Shown: positions 39,528-49,117 of the stretch, one piece after another
Numbering within the stretch: the stretch's first letter is position 1
How the letters are laid out: the number at the start of each line of letters is the position of its first letter
Source: an uncultured Faecalibacterium sp.
Lineage (GTDB): Bacteria; Bacillota; Clostridia; Oscillospirales; Ruminococcaceae
Assembly: GCA_934511465.1 (NCBI GenBank)
Contig: CAKSWG010000005.1
Span: 19,657 to 83,656, forward strand
Length of the DNA: 64,000 nucleotides
Direction of reading: 5' to 3'
Translations under genes and position numbers: made by a program
The notes under the pieces: model-generated
What the model saw: only the letters and a program-made list of their open reading frames with translations
The model's database searches: none
Told to the model about the DNA's origin: nothing

Positions 39528-41654
39528 ATGGAAATTTTACTCACAGGCCATACATCCTTCCTGACTCAGGAGTGGATCGAGACGGCGTTCCCGGACGACC
39601 ATGTGCTGACCACCCATGCAAAGGGCGAAGCGCTGCTGGATACCCGGGTAAAGACCGTGACACTGGACGGCAGGCATCTGCTGGGCCAGCTCAACGATAC
39701 CTATCAATTTGACCGGGTGGTCTATTTTTCGGAATATCTGCTGCCCCACGGCGAGCAGGAGGGCGAGCTGGACCGTCTGCGCCGGGTGCTGCAAGCCTGC
39801 CGTGAGCGGGAGATCGAGCTGATTTACCTCTCCGGTCCGGAAGCAGCCCTGACGCCGCCCACCAGCAAATCCCTGCTGGCAAACGCAGCGGAAGAACTCT
39901 GCTTCCACTATGCAAAAACCAGCAGGATACAGGTCAAGGTGTTCCGTATACCGTACCTGTATGCGGTCTCGGCCAGCGGCGCGCAGCAGTTTGCGCGGCT
40001 GTTTGAGCAGATGCCCACCGGCACCGTGCGGATGGACGAGCAGGCGGCACAGCCATTGACTGCCCTGTGTGTGGAGGAACTGGCCGACCTCATTGCCCGG
40101 GTGTTCGACACATGGACGCCGGAACCGGAGCGGTTCACCCTGCCGGAGGTGTTTGGGGCCACACAGCAGCAGGTGGGCGAAGTATTGCAGCAATTGCAGC
40201 CGGGGCTGGAGGTGGTTTACGGCACCGATATGATCCAGACCTACCCGACGGAGGACCGGACCGTGCGCCGGCGCTACGGCTGGTTCCAGCGGTACAGCCT
40301 GCTGGACGACCTGCCCGCCATCTACAAGGCATGGTGCGGCAGCCGGGCCGAGAAAAAGAGCTTTGTGCACCGGGCCATGGACGACCTGCGCAAGCGCACC
40401 AGGCTGCTGCGCTTTGTCGAAATTCTGGCCGCGTGGCTGGCAGCAGAGCTGCTGGTGCGGGCCACCGGCACGGACGCCCAGTTCCAGATGATCGATTTCC
40501 GGCTGATGTTCGTCATGCTCATCGGCACGGTGTACGGGCTCAATGCGGGCGTGCTGGCGGCAGTGCTGGCGTCCGTCTCGCTGGCGGCGGGGTATCTGCG
40601 GCAGGGCACCACCCTGATGCTGCTGTTCTACGAGCCCTCCAACTGGCTGGCTTTCATCGTGTATTTTGTGGTGGGCGCCTCCTGCGGCTATGTGCAGCTG
40701 CGCAACACCGAGACCGCCCGCTTTGTGCGGGAAGAGAACGAGCTGCTGCGCAAGCGGCTCGGGTTTACCCGGCAGCTGTATCAGGACACGCTGGAGGACA
40801 AGCAGATGTTCCGCCGCCAGATCTTGGGCCGCAGGGACAGCTTTGGCAAGATCTACACTGTGACCCAGCAGCTGGATATGTTGCAGCCACAGGAAATTTA
40901 CCGCAAGACCGTGCAGGTGATGGAGGACGTGCTGGAAAACCGCAGCCTGACCATCTACCGGCTGGAAAAGAACCACAGCTTTGCCCGGCTCACAGCAGCC
41001 AGTGCCGGGCTGGACCCGCAGCCGGCCCACTCGCTGGATGTGGAAAAGCAGCTGGATATCCTCCGCGCCATTGAGCAGGACGGCCTGTGGGTGAACCGGG
41101 AGCTCGTGCCCGGCAAGCCCATGTATGTGGCCGGTGTGCGGCAGAACGGCACCCTTGTGGTGATGATCGGCCTGCGGACAGCCGGCGAAGAGCAGATGAC
41201 CCTTTATTACCAGAACCTGTTCCGCATCCTCTGCGGACTGGTGGAAACTGCGCTGGTGCGTGCCTTTGAGTACGAGAGCGCTGTGCAGGAAAGCTGGTAT
41301 CTGCCGGACACCTGCCTGCTGCGTCCGGCCGTGTTTGCCCAGCATCTGGCCGCAGCCTGCACATTGCAGGAGGATAAAATGGCCCGGCATCTGCTGCTGC
41401 AGGTGACGGGCGTGTTCAAGAATCAGGCCGAGCTGAACGCCCGGCTGGAGCGCTCCATCCGCAGCACAGATGTGGCAGGCGTGGGCGCAGACCATGCCAT
41501 TTATCTGCTGATGAATCAGGCCACCGAGGAAAATCTGCCGCTGCTGACGAAGCGCTTTGCAGAAAAGGGCGTCCACATCACCGCTGTGCCGCTGGACGAG
41601 CAGCTGCGGCTGGTGAATGCCGCAAAGCAGGAGGATGCCCATGCAAAACCGTGA
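39528..41654 (+). CDS. pelD: PelD-like c-di-GMP receptor with N-terminal SDR-like domain
   Basis: A 708-residue membrane protein. Residues ~1-280 look like an SDR/epimerase fold, but the nucleotide glycine motif is degenerate ('LLTGHTSFLTQEW') and no YxxxK is evident. Four membrane helices follow (~300-400; 'LMFVMLIGTVYGLNAGVLAA'), then a coiled linker, a GAF-like domain and a GGDEF-like domain. The catalytic GGDEF is replaced by 'ADHAI', while the inhibitory RxxD motif is kept as R645-S-T-D648, five residues ahead. PelD from Pseudomonas uses the same arrangement to bind c-di-GMP and switch on Pel synthesis. Overlaps the next gene by 14 bp. Start at 39528 has only a weak ribosome-binding site. 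Confidence 0.85.
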   Translation: MEILLTGHTSFLTQEWIETAFPDDHVLTTHAKGEALLDTRVKTVTLDGRHLLGQLNDTYQFDRVVYFSEYLLPHGEQEGELDRLRRVLQACREREIELIYLSGPEAALTPPTSKSLLANAAEELCFHYAKTSRIQVKVFRIPYLYAVSASGAQQFARLFEQMPTGTVRMDEQAAQPLTALCVEELADLIARVFDTWTPEPERFTLPEVFGATQQQVGEVLQQLQPGLEVVYGTDMIQTYPTEDRTVRRRYGWFQRYSLLDDLPAIYKAWCGSRAEKKSFVHRAMDDLRKRTRLLRFVEILAAWLAAELLVRATGTDAQFQMIDFRLMFVMLIGTVYGLNAGVLAAVLASVSLAAGYLRQGTTLMLLFYEPSNWLAFIVYFVVGASCGYVQLRNTETARFVREENELLRKRLGFTRQLYQDTLEDKQMFRRQILGRRDSFGKIYTVTQQLDMLQPQEIYRKTVQVMEDVLENRSLTIYRLEKNHSFARLTAASAGLDPQPAHSLDVEKQLDILRAIEQDGLWVNRELVPGKPMYVAGVRQNGTLVVMIGLRTAGEEQMTLYYQNLFRILCGLVETALVRAFEYESAVQESWYLPDTCLLRPAVFAQHLAAACTLQEDKMARHLLLQVTGVFKNQAELNARLERSIRSTDVAGVGADHAIYLLMNQATEENLPLLTKRFAEKGVHITAVPLDEQLRLVNAAKQEDAHAKP

Positions 41655-42552
41655 ATTCTGGCTGGGCCTTGTGCTGCTGGCGGTGCATCTGGCTGTGTGC
41701 GCGGTGCTCTGGCTGCTGGCCCGTGTCCGTGCGCTGGACGTGGAAGGCTATTTTGTGCCGGTAATGCTTCTGGTGCCGGTGTGGGGGCCGCTGTGTGTGG
41801 TGCTGCTGCACACTTCCAACCGGCTCACCGGCGGCAAACTACTGGATCAGACGCTGGAAAAACTGCGCATCAACGAGGAAATACACAAAAATATCCTTGT
41901 GGTGGGGGATGAAGGCGAGGACGCCGTGGTCCCGCTGGAGGAAGCGCTGCTGGTGAACAGCCCGGCACAGAAGCGCAAGCTCATCCTTTCGGTGCTCACG
42001 GACGACCCGGCAGGCTATTACGACCTGTTGCAGCAGGCCCGCATGGACGACGACAGCGAGGTGGTGCACTACGCTTCCACTGCGCTGGCACAGATCTCCA
42101 AAGAAGCCGATCTAAAGCTGCAAAAGCAGGAGCAGCGCTATGCCGCCGCCCCGCAGGACGCCGCCGTGCTGGAAGAATACTGCGATTATCTGGAAAGCTA
42201 TCTGGACGGCGGTTTTGTGCAGGGCAAAGCGGCGGAGATCCAGCGCCGCCAGCTGGAACAGCTGCTCAAAAAGCGCATTGCCGGCCTTGACGGGCGGCGC
42301 AGCTATACGCTGGAATGCAAGCTGGCAGCGGCGCAGCTGGCCCTTGCCGAGTACGACCGTGCCCGGGAAACACTGGACGGACTGACCGCCCGCTGGCCCC
42401 AGCGCGAAACGCCATGGCTGCTGCATCTGCGCATGGCGGCGTCCCTCGGCAGCGGTGCTGCCATCCGCGAAACGCTGCGGCAAATTGAGGAAAAGGAGGT
42501 CTACCTCAGCGCAAAGGGCCGCGAGACGGTGCGGTTCTGGCAGGGAAGATAA
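41641..42552 (+). CDS. pelE: PelE-like membrane protein
   Basis: A 303-residue protein. Two N-terminal membrane helices (~8-28 and ~38-58) are followed by a soluble, helical repeat-rich region ('DDDSEVVHYASTALAQISK', 'LECKLAAAQLALAEYDRAR') typical of TPR-type scaffolds, as in PelE. GGAGG stands before the ATG at 41641; an ATG six bp upstream is too close to it. It lies between pelD and the deacetylase gene, the place of pelE in Gram-positive Pel loci. PelE helps PelD connect to the synthase complex. The identification rests on layout and position more than on sequence motifs. Confidence 0.75.
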   Translation: MQNREFWLGLVLLAVHLAVCAVLWLLARVRALDVEGYFVPVMLLVPVWGPLCVVLLHTSNRLTGGKLLDQTLEKLRINEEIHKNILVVGDEGEDAVVPLEEALLVNSPAQKRKLILSVLTDDPAGYYDLLQQARMDDDSEVVHYASTALAQISKEADLKLQKQEQRYAAAPQDAAVLEEYCDYLESYLDGGFVQGKAAEIQRRQLEQLLKKRIAGLDGRRSYTLECKLAAAQLALAEYDRARETLDGLTARWPQRETPWLLHLRMAASLGSGAAIRETLRQIEEKEVYLSAKGRETVRFWQGR

Positions 42553-42554
42553 GC

Positions 42555-44417
42555 ATGATCAAACAATTTTTTGCCCGGCTGCGGGCGTTCCGCTGGCGCA
42601 AGCTGCTGCTCATCTGGGCGGTGTTTGCGGCCATGGCGGTCATTCTGTTTGCAGAGCGCAGCGGCATCCGGTACGCCTCCACCCAATTCAAGCTCGATTA
42701 TCTGCCCCGCACGGAAGCGCTGCCCGCGCAGACCGCTCTGTTCGGCCAGCCTGTCACCTGCCTGCTGCTCTACGACTCCGGGCAGGAGGGCACCAGCCTT
42801 GCAAAGGAGCAGTTCGACCGGATCCTGCTGGACATGAAGGTGAGCGTTCAGGCGGTGGATGTGCACACCGCTGCGCTTGCCGACATCCCGGAGTTTGGCC
42901 AATATAAAACGGTGGTCGTGCTGATGAGCGATCTGGACACGCTGGGCAAACGGCTCATCGACCTGATGAACTGGGTGCAGGACGGCGGCAGCGTTCTGTT
43001 TGGCATGACGCCCGCCAAGACCACCTATTTTGACGCCGTTGCCGCACGGCTGGGCGTCCAGTCCTCCTCTTGGGAGTACAAAGTAGCCGAAAGCATCGTG
43101 CCCACAGAGGATTTTATGCTGGGCGGCGGGCAGCGCTATGAGCTGAGCGACCCGTTCCAGTCCTCACTCAGCGTCAGCCTGCGGGACGAAGCAACGGTCT
43201 ATGCCCGCACCGGCGACGAAGGTGTGCCGCTGGTGTGGGCCGCGGCGTCCGGCGCAGGCCGCGTGGTGGTGGACAACATCGGCATCTATAATAAGGTGCT
43301 GCGGGGCGTTTACGCGGCATCCTACAGCCTGCTGAACGATGCCGCGGTGTACCCGGTGATCAACGGCGCGGTGTTCTATCTGGACGATTTTCCGTCCCCG
43401 GTGCCCGGCGGTGACGGCACCTATATCCGCCGCGATTACGGCATGAGCATTGCGGACTTTTATTCCAAAGTCTGGTGGCCGGACCTGATGAAGCTGGCCC
43501 AGAAATACTCCATCCGCTTTACCGGCGTCATGATCGAAAATTACGAGGACGACACCCAGAGCGCACCCACCCGCCAGCCGGACGCCCAGCAGTTCCGCTA
43601 TTACGGCAGTCTGCTGCTGCGGCAGGGCGGCGAAGTGGGCTATCACGGTTACAACCACCAGCCGCTGGTGCTGCCCGATACCGATTACAAAGACCTTTAC
43701 GCCTACCACCAGTGGCCCACCGAGAACGCCATTGTGGCGGCGATGAATGAGCTGATCGCGTTCCAGAAAAATGTGCTGCCCCACACGGATGGCAGCGTTT
43801 ATGTGCCGCCCTCCAACGTGCTGTCCGCTGCCGGCCGCAAGGTGCTGGGCAGCAAGGTGCCGCAGATCCGCACTATCGCCAGCACCTATTTTGGCGACGG
43901 AACCTCACTGCCCTACGTGCAGGAGTTCGGCGTAGCCACGGACGGCATGGTGGAGCAGCCCCGCATCGTTTCCGGCGGCATGGTGGACGACACCTATATG
44001 CGCTTGGCCGCTATGAGCGAACTGAACATGCACTATGTCAGCACCCACTTCATGCACCCGGACGATCTGCTGGATGTGGACCGCGGCGCACAAGCGGGCT
44101 GGGAAGTCTACAAGGGCGGTTTTGAGGACTATCTGAAGTGGCTCAGTGCCGCCGCGCCGGGCCTGCGCAAACAGACCGGCACCGAGTGCTCGGCCGCCAT
44201 CCAGCGGTATGCACAGCTGACCGTTTCCGTGCAGAGCACACCGAAGGAATGGGTGGTCTCCCTTGGCAATTTTGTGGACGAGGGGTGGCTGTTCTTCCGG
44301 GCAAACGAGGGCGCGCCGGGCCGTGTGACCGGCGGTGAGCTGACCCGCCTGACGGGGGACCTCTACCTGCTCAAGGCCAACGCCGACACCATCCACATTG
44401 AAAAGAAGGGGGCTTGA
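42555..44417 (+). CDS. pelA: PelA-type polysaccharide deacetylase (DUF2194-like)
   Basis: A 620-residue protein with one N-terminal membrane helix (~residues 17-36), so the rest is probably outside the cell. Residues ~60-250 resemble a glutamine-amidotransferase-like fold ('KTVVVLMSDLDTLGKR', 'DGGSVLFGM'). The deacetylase-like region has the metal-site pair D277/D278 in 'YLDDFPSP' and H364/H368 in 'YHGYNHQP', as in PelA and NodB-fold esterases. In Pel synthesis such an enzyme removes acetyl groups from N-acetylhexosamines. The separate glycoside hydrolase domain found at the front of Pseudomonas PelA is absent. It begins 2 bp after pelE. Confidence 0.8.
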   Translation: MIKQFFARLRAFRWRKLLLIWAVFAAMAVILFAERSGIRYASTQFKLDYLPRTEALPAQTALFGQPVTCLLLYDSGQEGTSLAKEQFDRILLDMKVSVQAVDVHTAALADIPEFGQYKTVVVLMSDLDTLGKRLIDLMNWVQDGGSVLFGMTPAKTTYFDAVAARLGVQSSSWEYKVAESIVPTEDFMLGGGQRYELSDPFQSSLSVSLRDEATVYARTGDEGVPLVWAAASGAGRVVVDNIGIYNKVLRGVYAASYSLLNDAAVYPVINGAVFYLDDFPSPVPGGDGTYIRRDYGMSIADFYSKVWWPDLMKLAQKYSIRFTGVMIENYEDDTQSAPTRQPDAQQFRYYGSLLLRQGGEVGYHGYNHQPLVLPDTDYKDLYAYHQWPTENAIVAAMNELIAFQKNVLPHTDGSVYVPPSNVLSAAGRKVLGSKVPQIRTIASTYFGDGTSLPYVQEFGVATDGMVEQPRIVSGGMVDDTYMRLAAMSELNMHYVSTHFMHPDDLLDVDRGAQAGWEVYKGGFEDYLKWLSAAAPGLRKQTGTECSAAIQRYAQLTVSVQSTPKEWVVSLGNFVDEGWLFFRANEGAPGRVTGGELTRLTGDLYLLKANADTIHIEKKGA

Positions 44418-44419
44418 CC

Positions 44420-45835
44420 ATGCGCATCTGTCTGGTGCTGGAGGGCTCCTATCCCTATGTGCACGGCGGTGTGTCCACCTGGATGCACGCCTACATTCAG
44501 GCCATGCCCCGGCAGGAATTTTCCCTCTGGGTGATCGGTGCAAAGGCACAGGACCGGGGCAAATTTGTGTACGAGCTGCCGCCCAACGTCAAGGAGGTGC
44601 AGGAGGTCTTTCTGGACGACGCCCTCCGCCTGCACGGCGAGCAGCACCCCGTTCTGTTCACGGAAGCCGAGCGCGCTGCCCTGCGGGAGCTGGTGCGGCT
44701 GGGCCGCCCGGACTGGGACGTACTGTTCCGCCTGTTCCAGCAAAAGGGCGTGCACCCGCTCTCCTTTTTGCAGAGCCGGGATTTTATGGAGCTGTTCACG
44801 GATATCTGCTTGCAGGAATACCCCTATGTGGCCTACGCCGATGCGTTCCACACCATGCGCTCCATGCTGCTGCCGGTGCTGTATCTGCTCACGGGCCGGG
44901 TGCCAAAAGCAGATGTTTACCATGCCATTTCCACCGGCTACGGCGGATTGCTGGCCTGCCTTGGCGGCAGTTTGAACCACGCGCCCGTGCTGCTGACCGA
45001 GCACGGCATCTACACCCGTGAGCGGGAGGAGGAGATCATCCGCGCCGAGTGGGTGGTGCCCTCGTTCAAGAGCCGGTGGATCCGCTTTTTCTATATGCTC
45101 TCGGAAGAGATCTACCGCCGGGCCTTCCGGGTGAGCAGCCTGTTCTACAACGCCCGCCGCACCCAGATCGAAATGGGCTGCGACGGCGCAAAATGCATCG
45201 TGATCCCCAACGGCGTGCAGTACGAGCGCTTTTGCAATATCCCGCTCAAGCCCGAGGATGGCTGGGTGGATATCGGTGCGGTGGTGCGTCTGGCACCCAT
45301 CAAGGACGTAAAGACCATGATCTACGCCTTTTTTGAGCTGGCGTCCCGGGTGCCCAACGTGCGGCTGCACATCATGGGCGGCGTGGACGACGAGGACTAT
45401 GCCCGCGAGTGCTATGCGCTGGTGGAGCAGCTGCAACTCAAAAACCTGCTGTTCACCGGCCGCGTGGACGTGGTGCAGTATATGCAAAAGCTGGATTTTA
45501 CCATTCTGACCAGTATTTCCGAGGGACAGCCGCTTTCGGTGCTGGAATCCATGGCGGCGCGCCGCCCCTGTGTCACCACCGAGGTGGGCTGCTGCCGGGA
45601 GCTGCTGGAGGGCGCGCCCGGCGATGAACTGGGCGTGGCAGGCTACTGTGTGCCGCCCATGTACCGTCAGGGCCTTGCTGACGCCATGGAAAAGATGTGC
45701 GCCAGCCGTGCCCGCCGGGAAGAGATGGGCCGCATTGGGCAAAGAAGGGTGGACGCCTGTTTCCACCACGAGCAAATGCTGGCCAATTACCGCAAAATGT
45801 ACGATGAAACAGCAAAGGAATATCACTTGGAGTAA
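44420..45835 (+). CDS. pelF: PelF-type glycosyltransferase
   Basis: A 471-residue GT4/GT-B enzyme, the cytoplasmic polymerase of Pel. It opens with 'RICLVLEGSYPYVHGGVSTW', the PelF/DUF3492 signature. It continues with 'LLTEHGIYTREREEEI', 'VIPNGVQYERF', 'VVRLAPIKDVKTMIYA' and 'TSISEGQPLSVLESMA', which carries the nucleotide-sugar E-x7-E motif. UDP-N-acetylhexosamine is the donor used by characterised relatives. The ATG at 44420 follows AAGGGGG, two bp after the previous stop. It is followed directly by pelG, the usual partner. Confidence 0.92.
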   Translation: MRICLVLEGSYPYVHGGVSTWMHAYIQAMPRQEFSLWVIGAKAQDRGKFVYELPPNVKEVQEVFLDDALRLHGEQHPVLFTEAERAALRELVRLGRPDWDVLFRLFQQKGVHPLSFLQSRDFMELFTDICLQEYPYVAYADAFHTMRSMLLPVLYLLTGRVPKADVYHAISTGYGGLLACLGGSLNHAPVLLTEHGIYTREREEEIIRAEWVVPSFKSRWIRFFYMLSEEIYRRAFRVSSLFYNARRTQIEMGCDGAKCIVIPNGVQYERFCNIPLKPEDGWVDIGAVVRLAPIKDVKTMIYAFFELASRVPNVRLHIMGGVDDEDYARECYALVEQLQLKNLLFTGRVDVVQYMQKLDFTILTSISEGQPLSVLESMAARRPCVTTEVGCCRELLEGAPGDELGVAGYCVPPMYRQGLADAMEKMCASRARREEMGRIGQRRVDACFHHEQMLANYRKMYDETAKEYHLE

Positions 45836-45837
45836 CC

Positions 45838-47334
45838 ATGGCAGGAATTGGATTTGAACTGAAAAAGCTGTTCCGCCGCAAAGGGCTGTTTGCTTCGCTG
45901 CGGGCCTACGGGTATGCGGGCATCATCTGCACCGGCCCCATGCTGCTGGGCGTAGCGCTGCAACTGGGCATTCTGCTGCTGTGCGGCTGGGTGGGGGCCG
46001 AGCGCAGCCAGCAGGACCTTCTGGTATGCATGATCACCTATACGCTGCTGTTCTCGCTGACCGTTACCAGCTTTTTTTCCATGCCGGTCACACGCTATCT
46101 GGCAGATATGCTCTACGAGGAGCGGGAAGAGACCATCCTGCCCGCATTCTGGGGCTCCAGCAGCCTGATGCTGGTGGTGGGCTGCGTGCTGTACGGGGTG
46201 TTTCTGCTGTTTTCCGGTGCCACCCTTATACAGGGGCTTTTGTGCCTGTGGCTGTTTGCGGAAATGATCGTGAACTGGAACGGCATGAGCTACCTCACCG
46301 CCATCAAGGATTACCGGGGCATCCTGTGCTCGTTTTTAGCGGCCATCGCGCTGGCGTTTGGGCTGGGCTTTTTGCTGGTGGTGGTGCTGGGCGGGCCGGT
46401 GCCGGAAGGCATGCTGTTTGCCGTGGCCATGGGCTATGGCCTGATGATGGTGTGGGACGTGGTGCTGCTGTACCGCTACTTCCCCCAGAGCAGCGAAAGC
46501 CCTTGGACCTTCCTGCGGTGGATGGATGAGTTCCTGCCGCTGGCATTTACGGGCCTTGGCACCAACATCGGCCTGTTTGCCCACCTCGTCATCTGCTGGC
46601 TGGGTCCGGAGGGCGTGCAGGTGAAGGGCCTTTTTTACGGGGCACCCTATTACGACATTCCGGCGTTGATCGCCTTCCTTACCATCCTGATCACCAGCAT
46701 CAATTTTGTGGTGTCGGTGGAGGTGAATTTTTACCCCAAATACCGCGATTACTACAGCCTGTTCAACGATGGCGGCGTTGTGGGCGATATCGTTACCGCC
46801 GAGGAAGAGATGCTGGCCGTGCTCAACCGGGAACTGCGGTTCACGGCCCTCAAGCAGCTGTTCGTCACCGCGGCGGTGCTCTCGCTGGAAGGCACGCTGC
46901 TGGACCTGCTGCCGCTGGGCTTCAACGACCTGATGCACGGCTGCTTCCGTACCCTGTGCGTGGGGTACGGCCTTTACGCCGTGGGCAACACCGTGTTGAT
47001 GATCCTGCTTTATTTTACGGATTACCGGGGCGCTGTGCTGGCGGCAGCGGTGTTTGCCGCAGCGGCCAGCGGGCTGACCGCCCTTTCCATGGCGTTCAAC
47101 ACGGCATTCTATGGGTTCGGCTTTCTGATCGGTGCGGCGCTGTTCTATCTGGTCACATTGTTCCGGCTGGACGCCTTTACGGCCAATCTGCCCTACCGGG
47201 TGCTGGGCCGGCAGCCCATCGTGGCCGAAGCAAAGGCCGGGCTGTTTACCAAGCTTTGCTTGTTATTGGAAAAGAAAACGGCAGCGCGTGCACAGCACGT
47301 CCGTGCCGGAGAGGAGAGGGAAGATGGAAGATAA
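45838..47334 (+). CDS. pelG: PelG-type polysaccharide export membrane protein
   Basis: A 498-residue polytopic membrane protein of the MOP-like exporter fold with about 12 helices. It starts 'AGIGFELKKLFRRKGLFASL', the typical PelG opening, and contains 'DVVLLYRYFPQSSESPW' and 'NFVVSVEVNFYPKYRDYY', conserved in PelG. It works with PelF to move the polymer across the membrane. It starts 2 bp after pelF and overlaps the CotH-like gene by 11 bp. Length and context support the call. Confidence 0.9.
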   Translation: MAGIGFELKKLFRRKGLFASLRAYGYAGIICTGPMLLGVALQLGILLLCGWVGAERSQQDLLVCMITYTLLFSLTVTSFFSMPVTRYLADMLYEEREETILPAFWGSSSLMLVVGCVLYGVFLLFSGATLIQGLLCLWLFAEMIVNWNGMSYLTAIKDYRGILCSFLAAIALAFGLGFLLVVVLGGPVPEGMLFAVAMGYGLMMVWDVVLLYRYFPQSSESPWTFLRWMDEFLPLAFTGLGTNIGLFAHLVICWLGPEGVQVKGLFYGAPYYDIPALIAFLTILITSINFVVSVEVNFYPKYRDYYSLFNDGGVVGDIVTAEEEMLAVLNRELRFTALKQLFVTAAVLSLEGTLLDLLPLGFNDLMHGCFRTLCVGYGLYAVGNTVLMILLYFTDYRGAVLAAAVFAAAASGLTALSMAFNTAFYGFGFLIGAALFYLVTLFRLDAFTANLPYRVLGRQPIVAEAKAGLFTKLCLLLEKKTAARAQHVRAGEEREDGR

Positions 47335-49117
47335 GGTTTTGATCCCGCGCCGCAGGGTGCTGGGGCTGGGCATGGCGCTGGCCGGGCTTTGTGCGGGCTG
47401 TGCCGTGCTGCCCGGCGGCAGCGCAGACAGCGCCGCCGGCTCGGAACCGGCAGCATCCGGCGCCGCCGACGCGGCAAAGGCCCTGGCACAGACCGGCATC
47501 GTCCACCTGCGGGATAACCCCGAGCTGTATACCGTCTACGACGACAGCGGCGTTGTGACCATGTACCTGACCGTGAGCCGCGGCAACGACAGCGAGAACA
47601 CCAACCACAGCTGGGCCCAGATCAACCATTATTCGGTGTACGACTACGAGGCCATGGGCGTGCCCCGCTATCAGGTAAACGCCATTTTGCAGGTGGGCGA
47701 CGAGAACGGCCCGCTGTCCGGCGAGCTTGGCTACGGCGTGGAAGCGCCCAACGCCACGGTGCAGATCCGCGGCCAGACCTCCAGCCGGTACGACCAGAAA
47801 AACTATAAGATCAAGCTCAAAAAGAACAAGGGCACTTGGCGGGGCCAGCGCACCATTGCCCTCAACAAGCACATGGGCGAGGGCCTGCGCTTCCGCAACA
47901 AAATGGCCTACGACCTCATCCGGGACATTGACCAGATGATGGGCCTGCGCACCCAGTTCGTCCACCTGTACGTCAAGGACCTGACCGAAAGCACCAGCGG
48001 CGTCTTTGAGGACTACGGCCTGTATACGCAGGTGGAGCAGCTGAACAAAACGGCCCTCAAGGCCCACGGGCTGGACGCCAGCGGCCAGCTGTACAAGGTG
48101 AACTTTTTTGAGTTCTACCGCTACGAGGACTCCATCAAGCTCACCACGGACCCCGCCTTCGACCAGTCCATGTTCGACTATTACCTTGAAGTAAAGGGGA
48201 ATAACGACCACACAAAGCTCATTGAGATGCTGGACAAGCTGAACGATGAATCCCAGCCCATGGAAGAGCTGCTCCAGACCTGTTTTGACCCGGAGAACAT
48301 TGCCTACTGGATGGCGTTCCAGCTGCTCACCGGCAACGCCGATACCCAGAACCGCAACATGTACCTGTACAGCCCGCTGAACTCCAGTACATGGTATCTG
48401 CTGGACTGGGACAACGACGGTATGCTGCGCCGCAAGGAGCGGGAGTATCTCCGCTTTACGGATTCCGAGAGCTGGGAGTGGGGCATCAGCAACTATTGGG
48501 GCAATGTGCTGTTCCGCCGCTGCTTGCAGACCGCGAGCTTCCGGGAACAGCTGGACACCGCCGTGCGGGAACTGCACGACTTTATGAACCCCGACCGCAT
48601 TGAGGAGATGGTGGCCCACTACCGCACCATCACCGAGCAGTATGTCTGGCAGATGCCGGATGTGATGTATCTGCCTGTTACAAAACCTCAGTATGACGCG
48701 GTCGCAGCGGCTTTGCCGGAGGAGATCGAGGAGAACTACCAGCAGTACCCGGAGGGCTACCACAGCCCCATGCCGTTCCATATCGGCACGCCAGTGGTGG
48801 AAAACGGCATCTTGCAGCTTGGGTGGGACGCTTCTTACGACTTCAACGCCGAAGCCGTCTCCTACACCGTGGAGCTGGCCCGGGACTACCTGTTCCGGCA
48901 GGTGCTTTACCGGGAAGAGAACGTGGTGCTGCCCTTGGCCCAGACGACGGCCCCGGGTGCCGGCCAGTATTTTGTGCGGGTGCGGGCCACCAACGCTTCC
49001 GGCTACACGCAGGATGCCTTTGATTATTATGTGATCGACAGCGGCAAGGTGTACGGCGTCAAGTGCTTCTACATCCAGCCGGACGGCAGCGTGGTGGAGG
49101 ATACCTATGAAGAATGA
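47324..49117 (+). CDS. CotH kinase-like lipoprotein
   Basis: A 597-residue exported protein with a lipobox-like 'LAGLCAGC' after a twin-arginine start ('IPRRRVLGLGMA'). The central ~350 residues carry CotH kinase features: 'VQIRGQTSSRYDQKNYKIKL', 'RNKMAYDLIRD', 'GLYTQVEQLNK', 'LLTGNADTQNRNMYLY' and the metal-binding 'YLLDWDNDG'. A fibronectin-like beta domain closes the protein ('ILQLGWDASYDFNAEAVSYT'). CotH proteins of Bacillus spores phosphorylate proteins; the target here is unknown. The start at 47324 follows GGAGAGGG. CotH-like genes often travel with VTC and DUF4956 genes, as here. Confidence 0.87.
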   Translation: MEDKVLIPRRRVLGLGMALAGLCAGCAVLPGGSADSAAGSEPAASGAADAAKALAQTGIVHLRDNPELYTVYDDSGVVTMYLTVSRGNDSENTNHSWAQINHYSVYDYEAMGVPRYQVNAILQVGDENGPLSGELGYGVEAPNATVQIRGQTSSRYDQKNYKIKLKKNKGTWRGQRTIALNKHMGEGLRFRNKMAYDLIRDIDQMMGLRTQFVHLYVKDLTESTSGVFEDYGLYTQVEQLNKTALKAHGLDASGQLYKVNFFEFYRYEDSIKLTTDPAFDQSMFDYYLEVKGNNDHTKLIEMLDKLNDESQPMEELLQTCFDPENIAYWMAFQLLTGNADTQNRNMYLYSPLNSSTWYLLDWDNDGMLRRKEREYLRFTDSESWEWGISNYWGNVLFRRCLQTASFREQLDTAVRELHDFMNPDRIEEMVAHYRTITEQYVWQMPDVMYLPVTKPQYDAVAAALPEEIEENYQQYPEGYHSPMPFHIGTPVVENGILQLGWDASYDFNAEAVSYTVELARDYLFRQVLYREENVVLPLAQTTAPGAGQYFVRVRATNASGYTQDAFDYYVIDSGKVYGVKCFYIQPDGSVVEDTYEE

